Below are positions 7,607 to 16,311 of a stretch of 64,000 nt of DNA, piece by piece. This DNA is from Marinobacter halotolerans. Its GTDB lineage: Bacteria > Pseudomonadota > Gammaproteobacteria > Pseudomonadales > Oleiphilaceae. The position numbers and the translations under genes are program-made. Within the stretch, counting starts at the first letter, position 1; every line of letters begins with the position of its first letter. The stretch covers positions 2,108,001-2,172,000 of the forward strand of contig NZ_VMHP01000001.1 in NCBI RefSeq assembly GCF_008795985.1. The letters run 5' to 3'. The notes under the pieces are model-generated. The model worked only from the letters and a program-made list of their open reading frames with translations. It searched no databases and was not told the origin of the DNA.

Positions 7607-8698
7607 ATGAAGTGGTTTGCGGGTTTTGTACTGGTGGTCTTTGTGGTACTCGGCGGTTTTCTGCTGGCGGAGTCCCCCGTCGACAGTGCCGCCTGGAGCC
7701 CGCCTGAAGCGTCACCCATGACCGGCAATCTGGCGCCCAATGAACACCTGGAATCTGCAGGCCTGCTTGCCAAAGGTCAGGTCTACGGCCCGGAAGACAC
7801 TACGGTAGACGCTAATGGCGTGGTTTATACCGGCACCCAGGACGGCTGGATTGTCCGGGTCTGGCCGGATGGCCGGGTGGAAAACTGGCTCAATACCGGT
7901 GGGCGCCCCCTGGGCATGGTCTTCGACCAGGAAGGTAACCTGATCGTGGCCGATGCCTGGAAAGGCCTGCTTTCCATCGCGCCGGACAAGGGGGTTACAG
8001 TGCTGGCGGACGAGGCGGAAGGATTGCCATTCGGTTTCACTGACGACGTCGATATCGCCCCGGACGGGCGAATCTACTTCACTGACGCCAGTTCCCGTTT
8101 CAATCAGCCCGAGTACATGCTGGACCTGCTGGAAATGCGGCCCCACGGGCGCCTTTTGCGTTATGATCCGGCAACCGGTAGAACCGAGGTACTGCTCCGC
8201 GACCTTTACTTTGCCAATGGCGTGGCGGTATCGCCGGACGGCGACTACCTGCTGATGAACGAGACCTGGAAATACCGGATCCTCAAGTACTGGATCGGCA
8301 AGCGTGAACCCGGCAGCACCGAAGTATTCGCCGATAACCTGCCAGGGTTTCCGGACAACCTGGCCGTGGACAGCGCCGGCCGTTACTGGGTGGCTTTTCC
8401 CACGCTCCGCAATAGTCAGATTGATACCATGCACCCCCGACCCTGGCTCAAAGAGCTGATCGCCAAGATGCCGGAGGCTCTTCGGCCCAAACCCCGGGAA
8501 TACGGCCTGGCGCTCGCGTTCAATGAGCAGGGGGAGGTGCTGGCGAGTCTTCACGATACCGACGGCAAGCATCTGCAGGAGATCACCTCGGTGAATCCCC
8601 ACAACGGCATTTTGTATTTCGGGTCATTGCACAACGACCGGATCGGGCGACTGCCGATCGAAGCGGTTCCGGGTCTGACGGAGGGTAACAATGAGTGA
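7607..8698 (+). CDS. Membrane-anchored strictosidine-synthase/SMP-30-like beta-propeller protein
   Basis: The 363-residue protein starts with one hydrophobic segment (about 4-22), which acts as an anchor or uncleaved signal and places the rest in the periplasm. The remainder is a six-bladed propeller of the strictosidine synthase-like/gluconolactonase type. It has repeated blade motifs (DGRIYFTDAS, then GVAVSPDGDYLLMNE and DNLAVDSAGRYWV) and the Str_synth signature around residues 155-225. In bacteria such proteins are usually lactonases or arylesterases rather than true strictosidine synthases. The stop overlaps the start of the thioesterase gene by 8 bp, so the two are translationally coupled. 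Hydrolase activity is inferred from the fold. Confidence 0.8.
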   Translation: MKWFAGFVLVVFVVLGGFLLAESPVDSAAWSPPEASPMTGNLAPNEHLESAGLLAKGQVYGPEDTTVDANGVVYTGTQDGWIVRVWPDGRVENWLNTGGRPLGMVFDQEGNLIVADAWKGLLSIAPDKGVTVLADEAEGLPFGFTDDVDIAPDGRIYFTDASSRFNQPEYMLDLLEMRPHGRLLRYDPATGRTEVLLRDLYFANGVAVSPDGDYLLMNETWKYRILKYWIGKREPGSTEVFADNLPGFPDNLAVDSAGRYWVAFPTLRNSQIDTMHPRPWLKELIAKMPEALRPKPREYGLALAFNEQGEVLASLHDTDGKHLQEITSVNPHNGILYFGSLHNDRIGRLPIEAVPGLTEGNNE

Positions 8699-9161
8699 CC
8701 AGCCAGAACTGCACTGGGATTTGCCATCACCGTTCACTCAGCAAATAAGGGTGTCGCCTGAGGATACTGACCGCCTCGGACACGCCAACAATGTGGTGTA
8801 TCTGCGCTGGCTCGAGGAAGTGAGTTGGGCCCATATCGAGAGCCTCGGAATGACCTGGGCGCTGCACGAACAGACCGGCAAGGCGATGGCCATCACCCGT
8901 ACGGAAATTGATTATCTGGCTTCGGCCAACGCCGGCGATGTGCTTGAACTGGGCACCTGGCTGACGGATTTTGACGGCCGTTTCCGCTCTGCCCGACAGT
9001 TTCAGCTGATCCGCAAATCCGATGGCAAGACTCTGGTGCGGGCGCTTTCCACCCATGCCTGCGTGGATATGAAAAGCCAGCGTCCGTCCCGGATGCCGCC
9101 GGAATTCAAGCGTATTCTCGCCAGTGTTCTGGTAGAAGGCGGTCGGGGCCTTGATGGCTGA
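8691..9161 (+). CDS. Acyl-CoA thioesterase, 4HBT hotdog family
   Basis: This is a 156-residue single hotdog-fold protein. The motif DTDRLGHANNVVYLRWLEE (about 24-42) matches the 4-hydroxybenzoyl-CoA thioesterase/YbgC-type active-site segment, with the Asp and the GHxNN pattern in place. It would hydrolyse an acyl-CoA in the cytoplasm. The gene starts inside the end of the propeller gene (8-bp overlap) with an excellent RBS (GGAGGG) 5 bp before the ATG. The coupling suggests ester/lactone hydrolysis outside and thioester hydrolysis inside, but a joint pathway is only an inference. Confidence 0.87.
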   Translation: MSDQPELHWDLPSPFTQQIRVSPEDTDRLGHANNVVYLRWLEEVSWAHIESLGMTWALHEQTGKAMAITRTEIDYLASANAGDVLELGTWLTDFDGRFRSARQFQLIRKSDGKTLVRALSTHACVDMKSQRPSRMPPEFKRILASVLVEGGRGLDG

Positions 9162-9239
9162 TACTCATGGTGGACGGTAATCACGGCGCCGCCGACTTCT
9201 GCTAATCTGAACACTGTTAACCCGTGCCCGGAGAGCATT

Positions 9240-10226
9240 ATGCAAAACACCACGGATTCGAGTTCTGAGACCCACATGCGTCACGTTGTCTATGACCGCT
9301 TTGGTGAGGCCGACGTGCTGCGGGTGGCGCAGGCGACAATCGCAGAGCCCGGCCCTGACGGGGTACTGGTGAGGGTGGCCGGCGCGGGCCTGAACCCGAT
9401 CGACTGGAAAACCCGTAAGGGCCTGGGTTTTGCCGCGCGGCAGATCGAAAACAGCCTGCCCTGGACGCCGGGCTATGACATGGCCGGGGAAGTGGTGGCT
9501 GTAGGCTCCGACGTGACAACGCTTGAACCCGGCGACCGGGTGATGGGCATGATTGGATTTCCCGCCGGCGGCGGTGGTTATTCCCAGTATGTGATCGCCC
9601 CGGCGGTTGACCTTGCCATCGTGCCGGAAGAGCTTGACCTGGTCTCGGCTGGCGCCTTGCCACTGGCGGCCTTGACGGCCTGGCAGGCGCTTTTTGAGGT
9701 GGCGCAACTGCAGGCGGGTCAGAAGGTGCTGATTCATGCCGGTGCTGGTGGCGTCGGCCATTTTGCCGTGCAATTTGCCCTGGAGCGCGGCGCCCATGTG
9801 ATTGCCACCGCCTCCGGTTCCAACCGGGATTTTCTGGCCGGGCTCGGGGTTCACGAGGTGATCGACTACCACACTACCCGGGTTGAAGATGAGTGCTATG
9901 GTCTGGACGTGGTGCTGGACCTGATCGGCGGCGAGGTGGGCAAGCGTTCACTGCATACCCTGAGTGAGCATGGGGTGCTGGTGACAGTGCCTACCGTGAC
10001 CGCTGACGAGATCATTACCGAAGCAGAATCCATGGGGCTCAGAGCCCACGGAATGACAGTAAGACCCGATGTCTTCCATCTGGAGGAAATTGCCGAGCTG
10101 ATTGAGGACGGGGATGTAAGAATCCACATCGACGGCACCTTCACTCTGGATGAAGTGCAGCAGGCGCACCAGACCCTTGAGGGCGGCCACGTCCGTGGCA
10201 AACTGGTGCTCGACTGCCGCGCCTGA
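9240..10226 (+). CDS. NADPH:quinone oxidoreductase-like MDR-family protein
   Basis: The 328-residue medium-chain dehydrogenase/reductase has an N-terminal GroES-like domain and a Rossmann domain with the nucleotide motif AGAGGVGHFAVQFA (near 167). The catalytic zinc Cys/His ligands and structural Cys lobe of alcohol dehydrogenases are absent, which places it with zinc-independent quinone oxidoreductases and enone reductases. The start at 9240 has GGAGAG before it; an internal Met (MRHVVYDRFG, residue 12) is the point where homology normally begins. It converges on the antiporter gene 9 bp away. The physiological electron acceptor is not predictable. Confidence 0.87.
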   Translation: MQNTTDSSSETHMRHVVYDRFGEADVLRVAQATIAEPGPDGVLVRVAGAGLNPIDWKTRKGLGFAARQIENSLPWTPGYDMAGEVVAVGSDVTTLEPGDRVMGMIGFPAGGGGYSQYVIAPAVDLAIVPEELDLVSAGALPLAALTAWQALFEVAQLQAGQKVLIHAGAGGVGHFAVQFALERGAHVIATASGSNRDFLAGLGVHEVIDYHTTRVEDECYGLDVVLDLIGGEVGKRSLHTLSEHGVLVTVPTVTADEIITEAESMGLRAHGMTVRPDVFHLEEIAELIEDGDVRIHIDGTFTLDEVQQAHQTLEGGHVRGKLVLDCRA

Positions 10227-10235
10227 CGGTCCCTG

Positions 10236-12089
10236 TCAGGTTTTCGCCGGTTCTGCCGGCGGCGCCTCGGACTTCTCTTTTCTTTCCTTTTCCCGGCTGG
10301 GCTGAGGCGGAACCAGGCTGATCAGCGTCCAGTCTTTTTCCGGCTTCAGGCTTTCCATGTCCTTGACTGGTGAAATCCGGTCCCGGCTATCCAGCACAAA
10401 CAACACACAGGCCTGCTGATCGTACTTGGCCTGAAAATCCGCGAAGGTAAACTCGTCGCTCAGCTGGGTAGTCTTGATGGTGTAGTTCTTTGCCGCCAGG
10501 CTCGCCAGCTTGGCGTAGCTAAGGCCATTGAAGAGCCCGCGGGTCATGTGGATTTTTTCAGCGGTCCGGTGCCGGGCGTTCTGATCCTGTTCGCCGTCGG
10601 AGAGCGTAAATACGTGGGTGGTCCCGAACCAGTCGAGGAAGTGGTAGGTGGCCAGCGAATTCATGTGCTTGTAGGGCGAAATCACCAGCAGGTTGCCGAT
10701 GCCGGTCAGGTCCAGATGGGTATAGGCGTGCTCTGACACCGGGTTGCCGAAATACACTTGAAGGTTTTCCATTCGCGCCAGTTTGACGTTTTCCCAGTTG
10801 GTATCGGTGAGGACCACGGGTACTTTGAGGTTATGAAGGGCCGCCCCTATTTTCCGGGCAATGGGGTTGGCCCCCAGAATCAGGAAGCCGTAGGACGCCG
10901 GCTCGGCCACCTTGAGGAGCCGGGCCAGAGGCCTTGCGGTCAGGCTCTGGATGGTAACGGTGGCGATGATCAGCATGAATACCAGCGGTACCAGGGCCCC
11001 GGCACTCTCGTAACCCAGCTTCTGAAGCTGGAACGCAAACAGCGCAGACACCGCGGCCGCCACGATGCCCCGGGGCGCAATCCAGCTCAGAAACAGCTTG
11101 TCTCGCCAGTTCAGCGAAGTGCCAATCGCCGACAGGAAAATACTCACCGGTCTGGCCACCAGCATCAGCAGCGCCAGCACCAGCACCATGCCCCAGCCCA
11201 GTTGGGCAATGGCCTCGAATTCCACCCGCGCCGCCAGAATGATGAACAGGGCGGAGATCAGCAGTACGCTCAGGGATTCCTTGAACTCCAGGATGCTTTC
11301 CAGCGGCACCAGTTTCATGTTCGCCATCCAGATGCCCATGACGGTGACGGTCAGCAGGCCGGACTCGTGGGCCATCTCGTTGGACAGCGCATAGACCCCG
11401 AGCATAAAGGTGAGCGTACCGGCATTGTGGAGGTATTGCGGAATCAGATGGTTGCGTAGAACGACCCCGTTAAGCCACCCGGCAATCGCACCGATCACGA
11501 AACCCACGGCCAGGGTCTTGCCGAAGATCCACATGGAGTGTCCAAATACGTTGCCCTGACCCCAGGAAACAATGCCTTCGAACACCAGGACCGCCAGCAG
11601 TGCACCTACCGGGTCGATGACAATACCTTCCCAGCGTAGGATGTTGGCCAGCTTTGACTGCGGCCGCACGGACCTTAGCAACGGCACGATTACCGTCGGG
11701 CCTGTAACAATGGAGATGGCGCCGAACAGCAAAGCAACCTCCCAGGACACACCCAGTATCCAGCGCGCAGAGAGGGTGCCGATCACGCAGGTGACCACCG
11801 AGCCTACCGGGATCAGGTTGCGAACCATCTTGCCGTGACCGGCGATGTCGCTGAAACGCAGCGTCAGGCTACCCTCGAAAAGAATAATCGCCACCGACAG
11901 GGAGATCAGCGGAAACAGCAGGTCCCCGAATACCAGTTCGGGATCGAGCAGCCCCGACACAGGGCCGGCGACCAGGCCACCGGCGAGCAGGAACAGGATG
12001 GCGGGCATCCGCACACGCCAGGCCAGCCATTGGCAGACGAGGGAAATGACTCCGATGCAGGCGAGAAGAAAAACGGTGCTGACGGTCAT
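10236..12089 (-). CDS. Cation:proton antiporter (NhaP-like) with C-terminal RCK-like domain
   Basis: The 617-residue inner-membrane protein has 12-13 hydrophobic helices over residues 1-400. They include the conserved SIVTGPTVIVPLLR and VIDPVGALLAV segments (the ion-binding Asp lies in the latter) and an APRGIVAAAVSALFA helix. Residues about 405-530 look like a TrkA-N/RCK regulatory domain (YGFLILGANPIARKIG), but the glycine motif is degenerate, so nucleotide binding may be altered. The tail is charged and proline-rich. The family exchanges Na+ or K+ for H+; the ion is not predictable here. The gene lies 27 bp downstream of tcdA on the same strand. Confidence 0.88.
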   Translation of the reverse strand: MTVSTVFLLACIGVISLVCQWLAWRVRMPAILFLLAGGLVAGPVSGLLDPELVFGDLLFPLISLSVAIILFEGSLTLRFSDIAGHGKMVRNLIPVGSVVTCVIGTLSARWILGVSWEVALLFGAISIVTGPTVIVPLLRSVRPQSKLANILRWEGIVIDPVGALLAVLVFEGIVSWGQGNVFGHSMWIFGKTLAVGFVIGAIAGWLNGVVLRNHLIPQYLHNAGTLTFMLGVYALSNEMAHESGLLTVTVMGIWMANMKLVPLESILEFKESLSVLLISALFIILAARVEFEAIAQLGWGMVLVLALLMLVARPVSIFLSAIGTSLNWRDKLFLSWIAPRGIVAAAVSALFAFQLQKLGYESAGALVPLVFMLIIATVTIQSLTARPLARLLKVAEPASYGFLILGANPIARKIGAALHNLKVPVVLTDTNWENVKLARMENLQVYFGNPVSEHAYTHLDLTGIGNLLVISPYKHMNSLATYHFLDWFGTTHVFTLSDGEQDQNARHRTAEKIHMTRGLFNGLSYAKLASLAAKNYTIKTTQLSDEFTFADFQAKYDQQACVLFVLDSRDRISPVKDMESLKPEKDWTLISLVPPQPSREKERKEKSEAPPAEPAKT

Positions 12090-12116
12090 GATGCGATCAG
12101 GTCCCTCTGGTAGTTC

Positions 12117-12914
12117 CTAGTGTGTAGTGTTGGCCTTGCGGGCCAGCCGTGCCAGCAGTCTTGAGGCAGCAAAAAAACCGAAGCTCGCGGTCACCGGGCT
12201 GGCGGCCCCGAAGCCGGTAGCACAATCCAGTCTTACCGGGCCGTCGGTTGCCGGCTTCTGCAGACAGACTTCACCGTCCTCGGCAGGATACGTCAGCTGT
12301 TCCAGGGAGTACACGGCCTCAATGCCGAAGCGGCGTTTAGGGTTGCGGGAGAAACCGTACTCCCGGCGTAACAGGTTGCGCACCTTGGCCAGCAGCGGGT
12401 CCTGGGTGGTTTTGCTCAGATCACTGATCCGGATCTGGGTGGGGTCCATCTGGCCGCCGGCGCCGCCGGCGCAGATCAGCGGAATTTTCTGGCGTTTGCA
12501 GTGGGCAATCAGCGAGGCTTTGGCTTTCACGCTGTCGATGGCGTCGACAACACCGGACAGGTCACTGGTAATCAGTTCCGCCACATTCTTTGGCGTGACA
12601 AACCCGAAATGCACGCGGATATCGGCGTGGGGATTGATGGCCCGTAGCCGGGCCGCCATCGCATCGGTTTTGGTGTGGCCAAACTGGCCGTCAAGGGCGT
12701 GAAGCTGGCGGTTGGTGTTGGAGACGCAGACATCGTCCATGTCGATCAGTGTGAGGGTGCCAATGCCGGAGCGCGCCAGTGCTTCTGCCGCCCAGGACCC
12801 GACGCCGCCAAGGCCGACGATGGCGATGTGCGCCTCTCGGAACGACGCTAATGCCGTGCGGCCATAGAGGCGTTCAATGCCGCCGAAGCGGAACTGGAAG
12901 TCGTTGTCGGTCAC
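12117..12914 (-). CDS. tcdA: tRNA threonylcarbamoyladenosine dehydratase TcdA
   Basis: This 265-residue protein of the E1/MoeB/ThiF fold matches TcdA (CsdL/YgdL; E. coli 268 residues), which cyclises t6A37 to ct6A in tRNAs using ATP. Visible features are the N-terminal RFGGIERLYG motif typical of this family, the nucleotide loop GLGGVGSWAAEALARSG, the DMDDVCVSNTNRQ segment, and a hydrophobic C-terminal region (GAASPVTASFGFFAASRLL) that serves membrane association in relatives. The start is a GTG at 12914 with GGAGA 6 bp before it. The potF gene is divergent, 234 bp away. Confidence 0.92.
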   Translation of the reverse strand: MTDNDFQFRFGGIERLYGRTALASFREAHIAIVGLGGVGSWAAEALARSGIGTLTLIDMDDVCVSNTNRQLHALDGQFGHTKTDAMAARLRAINPHADIRVHFGFVTPKNVAELITSDLSGVVDAIDSVKAKASLIAHCKRQKIPLICAGGAGGQMDPTQIRISDLSKTTQDPLLAKVRNLLRREYGFSRNPKRRFGIEAVYSLEQLTYPAEDGEVCLQKPATDGPVRLDCATGFGAASPVTASFGFFAASRLLARLARKANTTH

Positions 12915-13054
12915 GGTATCTCTCCGGTTTTCAGGCCAGGCAAGTCAGGCAGAGCGCCACATTGTACAGCAGCGTGCAGGTGCAAAAAAAAGCCTTTGCC
13001 GGGAGTCGTCTGTGGGCGACGTGAATTTGCACAAAAATCTGTAGCGTACCGGGC

Positions 13055-13112
13055 GGTCTCGTGATAAATATCGCGCGAGAGACCTGCAAAATACTGCGTG
13101 CGTCCTGCACGC
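13055..13112 (+). other. Two consecutive stem-loops in the potF leader
   Basis: GGTCTC (13055-13060) pairs with GAGACC (13079-13084) and encloses a second short helix. GCGTGC (13096-13101) pairs with GCACGC (13107-13112) over a 5-base loop. Both lie in the 130 bp before potF; the last ends 36 bp before the start codon. They could be a structured 5' leader or protein-binding palindromes. I see no match to a known riboswitch class. Confidence 0.35.
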
Positions 13113-13148
13113 TTTGTATCCATCCCTTTTCTGTGAGGGACTTTTCCG

Positions 13149-14255
13149 ATGTTGAAGTTGTTCAAGCCGACGGCGCTGGCCGCCGCTATAGCCGTGTCAT
13201 TGGGTGCCTCTTCCGTGTTGGCCGCGGAGGAAGTGCGTGTCTACAACTGGTCTGACTACATTGCCGAGGATACGCTGGAGAAATTCACCGCGGAAACCGG
13301 CATCAAGGTCATCTACGACGTCTACGACAGTAACGAGATTCTGGAAGCGGCACTGCTCTCCGGCCGCTCAGGCTATGACCTGGTGGTGCCCTCCAATCAT
13401 TACGTGGCCAAGCAGATTTCCGCTGGCGCGTTCGAGAAGCTGGATCACTCCCTGCTGCCAAACATGGCGAACCTGAATCCGGACCTGATGGACGATCTGG
13501 AAAACGTTGACCCGGGCAGTCAGTTCTCTCTGCCTTACCTCTGGGGTACCAACGGTTACGGCTACAACGAAGGCCGCATCCGGGAAATCCTGGGCGACAG
13601 CGCCCCTACCGATTCCTGGGCCCTGGTGTTTGATCCGGAAGTCACCGGCAAACTCGCCGCCGGGGGCTGCGGCATTGCCATGCTGGATTCCGGCGAAGAA
13701 ATGGTGCGCGCCGCCATGGCCTTCATTGGCCTGGATCCAAACAGCAACAAGGCCGACGACATCAAAAAAGGCGGCGATGTGATCAGGGCCATTCGCCCGA
13801 ACGTCACTTATTTCCACTCCTCCCGCTACATTGGTGACCTGGCCAACGGTGACCTGTGCGTGGCCGCCGGCTATTCCGGCGACATCCTGCAGGCCGCAGC
13901 CCGCGCCGAGGAAGCAGGTAACGGCAATGTGATCCGCTACACCATTCCCAAGGAAGGCGCGGTGTTGTGGTTTGACATGATGACCATTCCCGCGGGTGCT
14001 CCGAACGTGGAGAATGCCCACAAGCTGATGAACTTCCTGATGCGCCCGGAGATCATCGCGGACGTGACCAACTATGTTTGGTACGCCAACCCCAACAAGC
14101 CGGCCAATGAGTTCGTGGACCCGGAAATCCTCGGCGATACCAGTATCTACCCCACCGACGAGGTGATGAAGAAGCTGTACGTTATGGAAGGCCGGCCCCA
14201 GGACGCCCAGCGCCTGATGACCCGCACCTGGACCAACGTTAAGTCCGGTCGTTAA
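13149..14255 (+). CDS. potF: Periplasmic putrescine/spermidine-binding protein, PotF-like
   Basis: The 368-residue solute-binding protein has a Sec signal peptide (cleavage after SVLA, about residue 25). The mature start EEVRVYNWSDYI matches PotF/SpuD, where the Trp-Ser-x-Tyr stretch contacts the polyamine. It belongs to the PotD/PotF bacterial extracellular binding family, close to the PotF length (370), and would deliver putrescine or a related polyamine to PotGHI. The ATG at 13149 has GAGGGA 8 bp before it. It is the first gene of a four-gene operon: potG starts 3 bp after its stop, with the remaining junctions within 8 bp. Putrescine versus spermidine preference cannot be fixed by eye. 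Confidence 0.9.
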   Translation: MLKLFKPTALAAAIAVSLGASSVLAAEEVRVYNWSDYIAEDTLEKFTAETGIKVIYDVYDSNEILEAALLSGRSGYDLVVPSNHYVAKQISAGAFEKLDHSLLPNMANLNPDLMDDLENVDPGSQFSLPYLWGTNGYGYNEGRIREILGDSAPTDSWALVFDPEVTGKLAAGGCGIAMLDSGEEMVRAAMAFIGLDPNSNKADDIKKGGDVIRAIRPNVTYFHSSRYIGDLANGDLCVAAGYSGDILQAAARAEEAGNGNVIRYTIPKEGAVLWFDMMTIPAGAPNVENAHKLMNFLMRPEIIADVTNYVWYANPNKPANEFVDPEILGDTSIYPTDEVMKKLYVMEGRPQDAQRLMTRTWTNVKSGR

Positions 14256-14258
14256 GGG

Positions 14259-15377
14259 GTGGACAACGGCAACAATACCTCCGCGCAAGCGGAGGTATTA
14301 CTTACCATCGAAGGCATTTCCAAGAGTTTCGACAGCACCCTGGCCGTGGACGATGTGAGCCTGCAGATCCGCAAGGGCGAGATCTTCGCCCTGCTGGGTG
14401 GCTCCGGCTCGGGCAAGTCCACCTTGCTGCGCATGCTGGCAGGCTTCGAAGTGCCCAATGCCGGTCGTATCGTGCTGGACGGCCAGGACATTACGGCCCT
14501 GCCGCCCTACCTGCGGCCCACCAACATGATGTTTCAGTCCTACGCCCTGTTCCCCCACATGACGGTGGCACAGAACATTGCAATGGGTCTTAAACAGGAC
14601 AAGCTGCCGAAGACTGAAATCCGCGACCGGGTCGAAGCCATGCTGAAGCTGGTCAAGATGGAGACCTATGGTAGCCGCAAACCCGAGCAGCTCTCCGGCG
14701 GCCAGCAGCAGCGCGTGGCCCTGGCCCGTTCCCTGGCCAAGCGCCCGAAACTGCTGTTGCTGGACGAGCCCATGGGGGCGCTGGACAAGAAACTGCGCTC
14801 CGAGATGCAGCTGGAACTGGTGGAGATACTGGAGAAGGTCGGCGCCACCTGCCTGATGGTCACCCACGATCAGGAAGAAGCCATGACCATGGCCAGTCGC
14901 ATCGCCATCATGTCCCACGGGCGGATCGCCCAGGTAGGGTCGCCCATCGATATCTACGAGAGCCCGAACAGCCGTATGACGGCAGAGTTTATCGGCTCGG
15001 TGAATATCTTCGAGGCCAGGATTCTGGCGGACGAATCCGACAGTATTACCCTGGAAAGTGCCGCGCTGGACGCGCCGGTCTTTATCGACCGGGGTGTCAG
15101 CACACCGGCGGAAAGTACCGCGACGCTCGTGGCGTTGCGACCGGAAAAGGTTTACCTCTCAAGGGAAAAGCCGGAAGGCGAGAACAACTGGAGCCGGGGC
15201 ATGGTCGATAACATCGCCTATCTGGGAGACATCAGTTGCTACTACGTCCGGCTTGCGAGCGGCCAGCGGGTGCAGGCCACCATGGCCAATGTGGAACGTC
15301 GTGGCGAGCGGCCCACCTGGGGCGACACGGTGTTTGTTTCCTGGGAAGCTTCCAGCCCCATCCTGCTATGGAACTGA
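14259..15377 (+). CDS. potG: Polyamine ABC transporter ATP-binding protein PotG-like
   Basis: This 372-residue ATPase has Walker A GGSGSGKST (about 47-55), the ABC signature LSGGQQQRVALARSL, Walker B LLLLDEPMGALD, the switch His in VTHDQEEA, and a C-terminal TOBE domain (about 290-370). This is the PotA/PotG organisation. It energises import through PotH and PotI at the inner membrane. The start appears to be a GTG at 14259, only 3 bp after the potF stop, using TAAGG within the potF end as RBS. The potH start follows 4 bp after its stop. Confidence 0.92.
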   Translation: MDNGNNTSAQAEVLLTIEGISKSFDSTLAVDDVSLQIRKGEIFALLGGSGSGKSTLLRMLAGFEVPNAGRIVLDGQDITALPPYLRPTNMMFQSYALFPHMTVAQNIAMGLKQDKLPKTEIRDRVEAMLKLVKMETYGSRKPEQLSGGQQQRVALARSLAKRPKLLLLDEPMGALDKKLRSEMQLELVEILEKVGATCLMVTHDQEEAMTMASRIAIMSHGRIAQVGSPIDIYESPNSRMTAEFIGSVNIFEARILADESDSITLESAALDAPVFIDRGVSTPAESTATLVALRPEKVYLSREKPEGENNWSRGMVDNIAYLGDISCYYVRLASGQRVQATMANVERRGERPTWGDTVFVSWEASSPILLWN

Positions 15378-15381
15378 TGCC

Positions 15382-16311
15382 ATGGTCAGAAGATTGATGT
15401 CCAGCCCGCTGATGGAGCGGGTGCGCGCAGTGGTGTTCCACCGCCGGGTGGTATTCGGCATTCCTTTCCTGTGGCTTCTGCTGTTTTTCCTGCTGCCGTT
15501 CGCCCTGGTATTGAAGATCAGTTTCTCCTCGGCGGTCATGGCTATTCCGCCCTACCAGCCGGTGTTCAACTTCGTGGACAACACCTTCACGGTGGTGGCG
15601 AATTTCAGCAACTACCTGTTTCTGCTGTCCGACAGCCTTTACATCGCCGCCTACTGGAGCTCGATCAAGATCGCCCTGATCTCGACTCTGGTTTGTCTAC
15701 TGATCGGCTACCCCATGGCCTATGCCATGGCCCGGGCTTCGACCAGCATGCAGATGGTACTGCTGCTGATGGTGATGCTGCCTTCCTGGACCTCGTTTCT
15801 GATTCGCGTGTACGCCTGGATGGGCATCCTTGGCAACCAGGGCCTGCTGAACAATCTGCTTATGTGGCTGGGCGCCATCGATGCTCCTCTGAAAATGCTG
15901 AACACCAACTTTGCGGTGGTGCTCGGCATTGCCTATGCCTATCTGCCATTCATGGTGCTGCCGATCTACTCCAACCTGGTGAAGCTGGACGGTCGCCTTC
16001 TGGAGGCCGCCTCGGACCTGGGCTGTCGCAGCCTGACCACTTTTTGCACCATCACATTACCGCTGTCCAGGGCCGGGATCATAGCCGGCTCCATGCTGGT
16101 GTTTATTCCGGCGGTGGGGGAGTTCGTGATTCCGGAGTTGCTGGGTGGGCCAGATACGCTGATGATCGGCAAGGTTCTGTGGGAGGAGTTCTTCAACAAC
16201 CGGGACTGGCCGGTGGCGTCTTCTCTGGCCATTGTGATGCTGGCGCTGTTGCTGATTCCCATCATCCTGTTCCATCGTTTCCAGGCACGGGAGATGGAAA
16301 AGCATGGTTAA
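15382..16311 (+). CDS. potH: Polyamine ABC transporter permease PotH-like
   Basis: The 309-residue permease has six predicted membrane helices (first about 30-50). The EAA loop, which contacts the ATPase, is visible as LLEAASDLGCRSLTTFCTIT near residue 210. It forms the transmembrane channel with PotI. I chose the ATG at 15382, 4 bp after the potG stop; the open frame extends much further upstream in another frame of potG, which is not coding. The stop overlaps the potI start by 8 bp. Confidence 0.92.
   Translation: MVRRLMSSPLMERVRAVVFHRRVVFGIPFLWLLLFFLLPFALVLKISFSSAVMAIPPYQPVFNFVDNTFTVVANFSNYLFLLSDSLYIAAYWSSIKIALISTLVCLLIGYPMAYAMARASTSMQMVLLLMVMLPSWTSFLIRVYAWMGILGNQGLLNNLLMWLGAIDAPLKMLNTNFAVVLGIAYAYLPFMVLPIYSNLVKLDGRLLEAASDLGCRSLTTFCTITLPLSRAGIIAGSMLVFIPAVGEFVIPELLGGPDTLMIGKVLWEEFFNNRDWPVASSLAIVMLALLLIPIILFHRFQAREMEKHG

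Noticed and set aside
13368..14288. 306-residue minus-strand ORF rich in Gly, His and Val
   Set aside because: It lies wholly antisense to potF. Composition is typical of a complementary-frame shadow, and there is no RBS.
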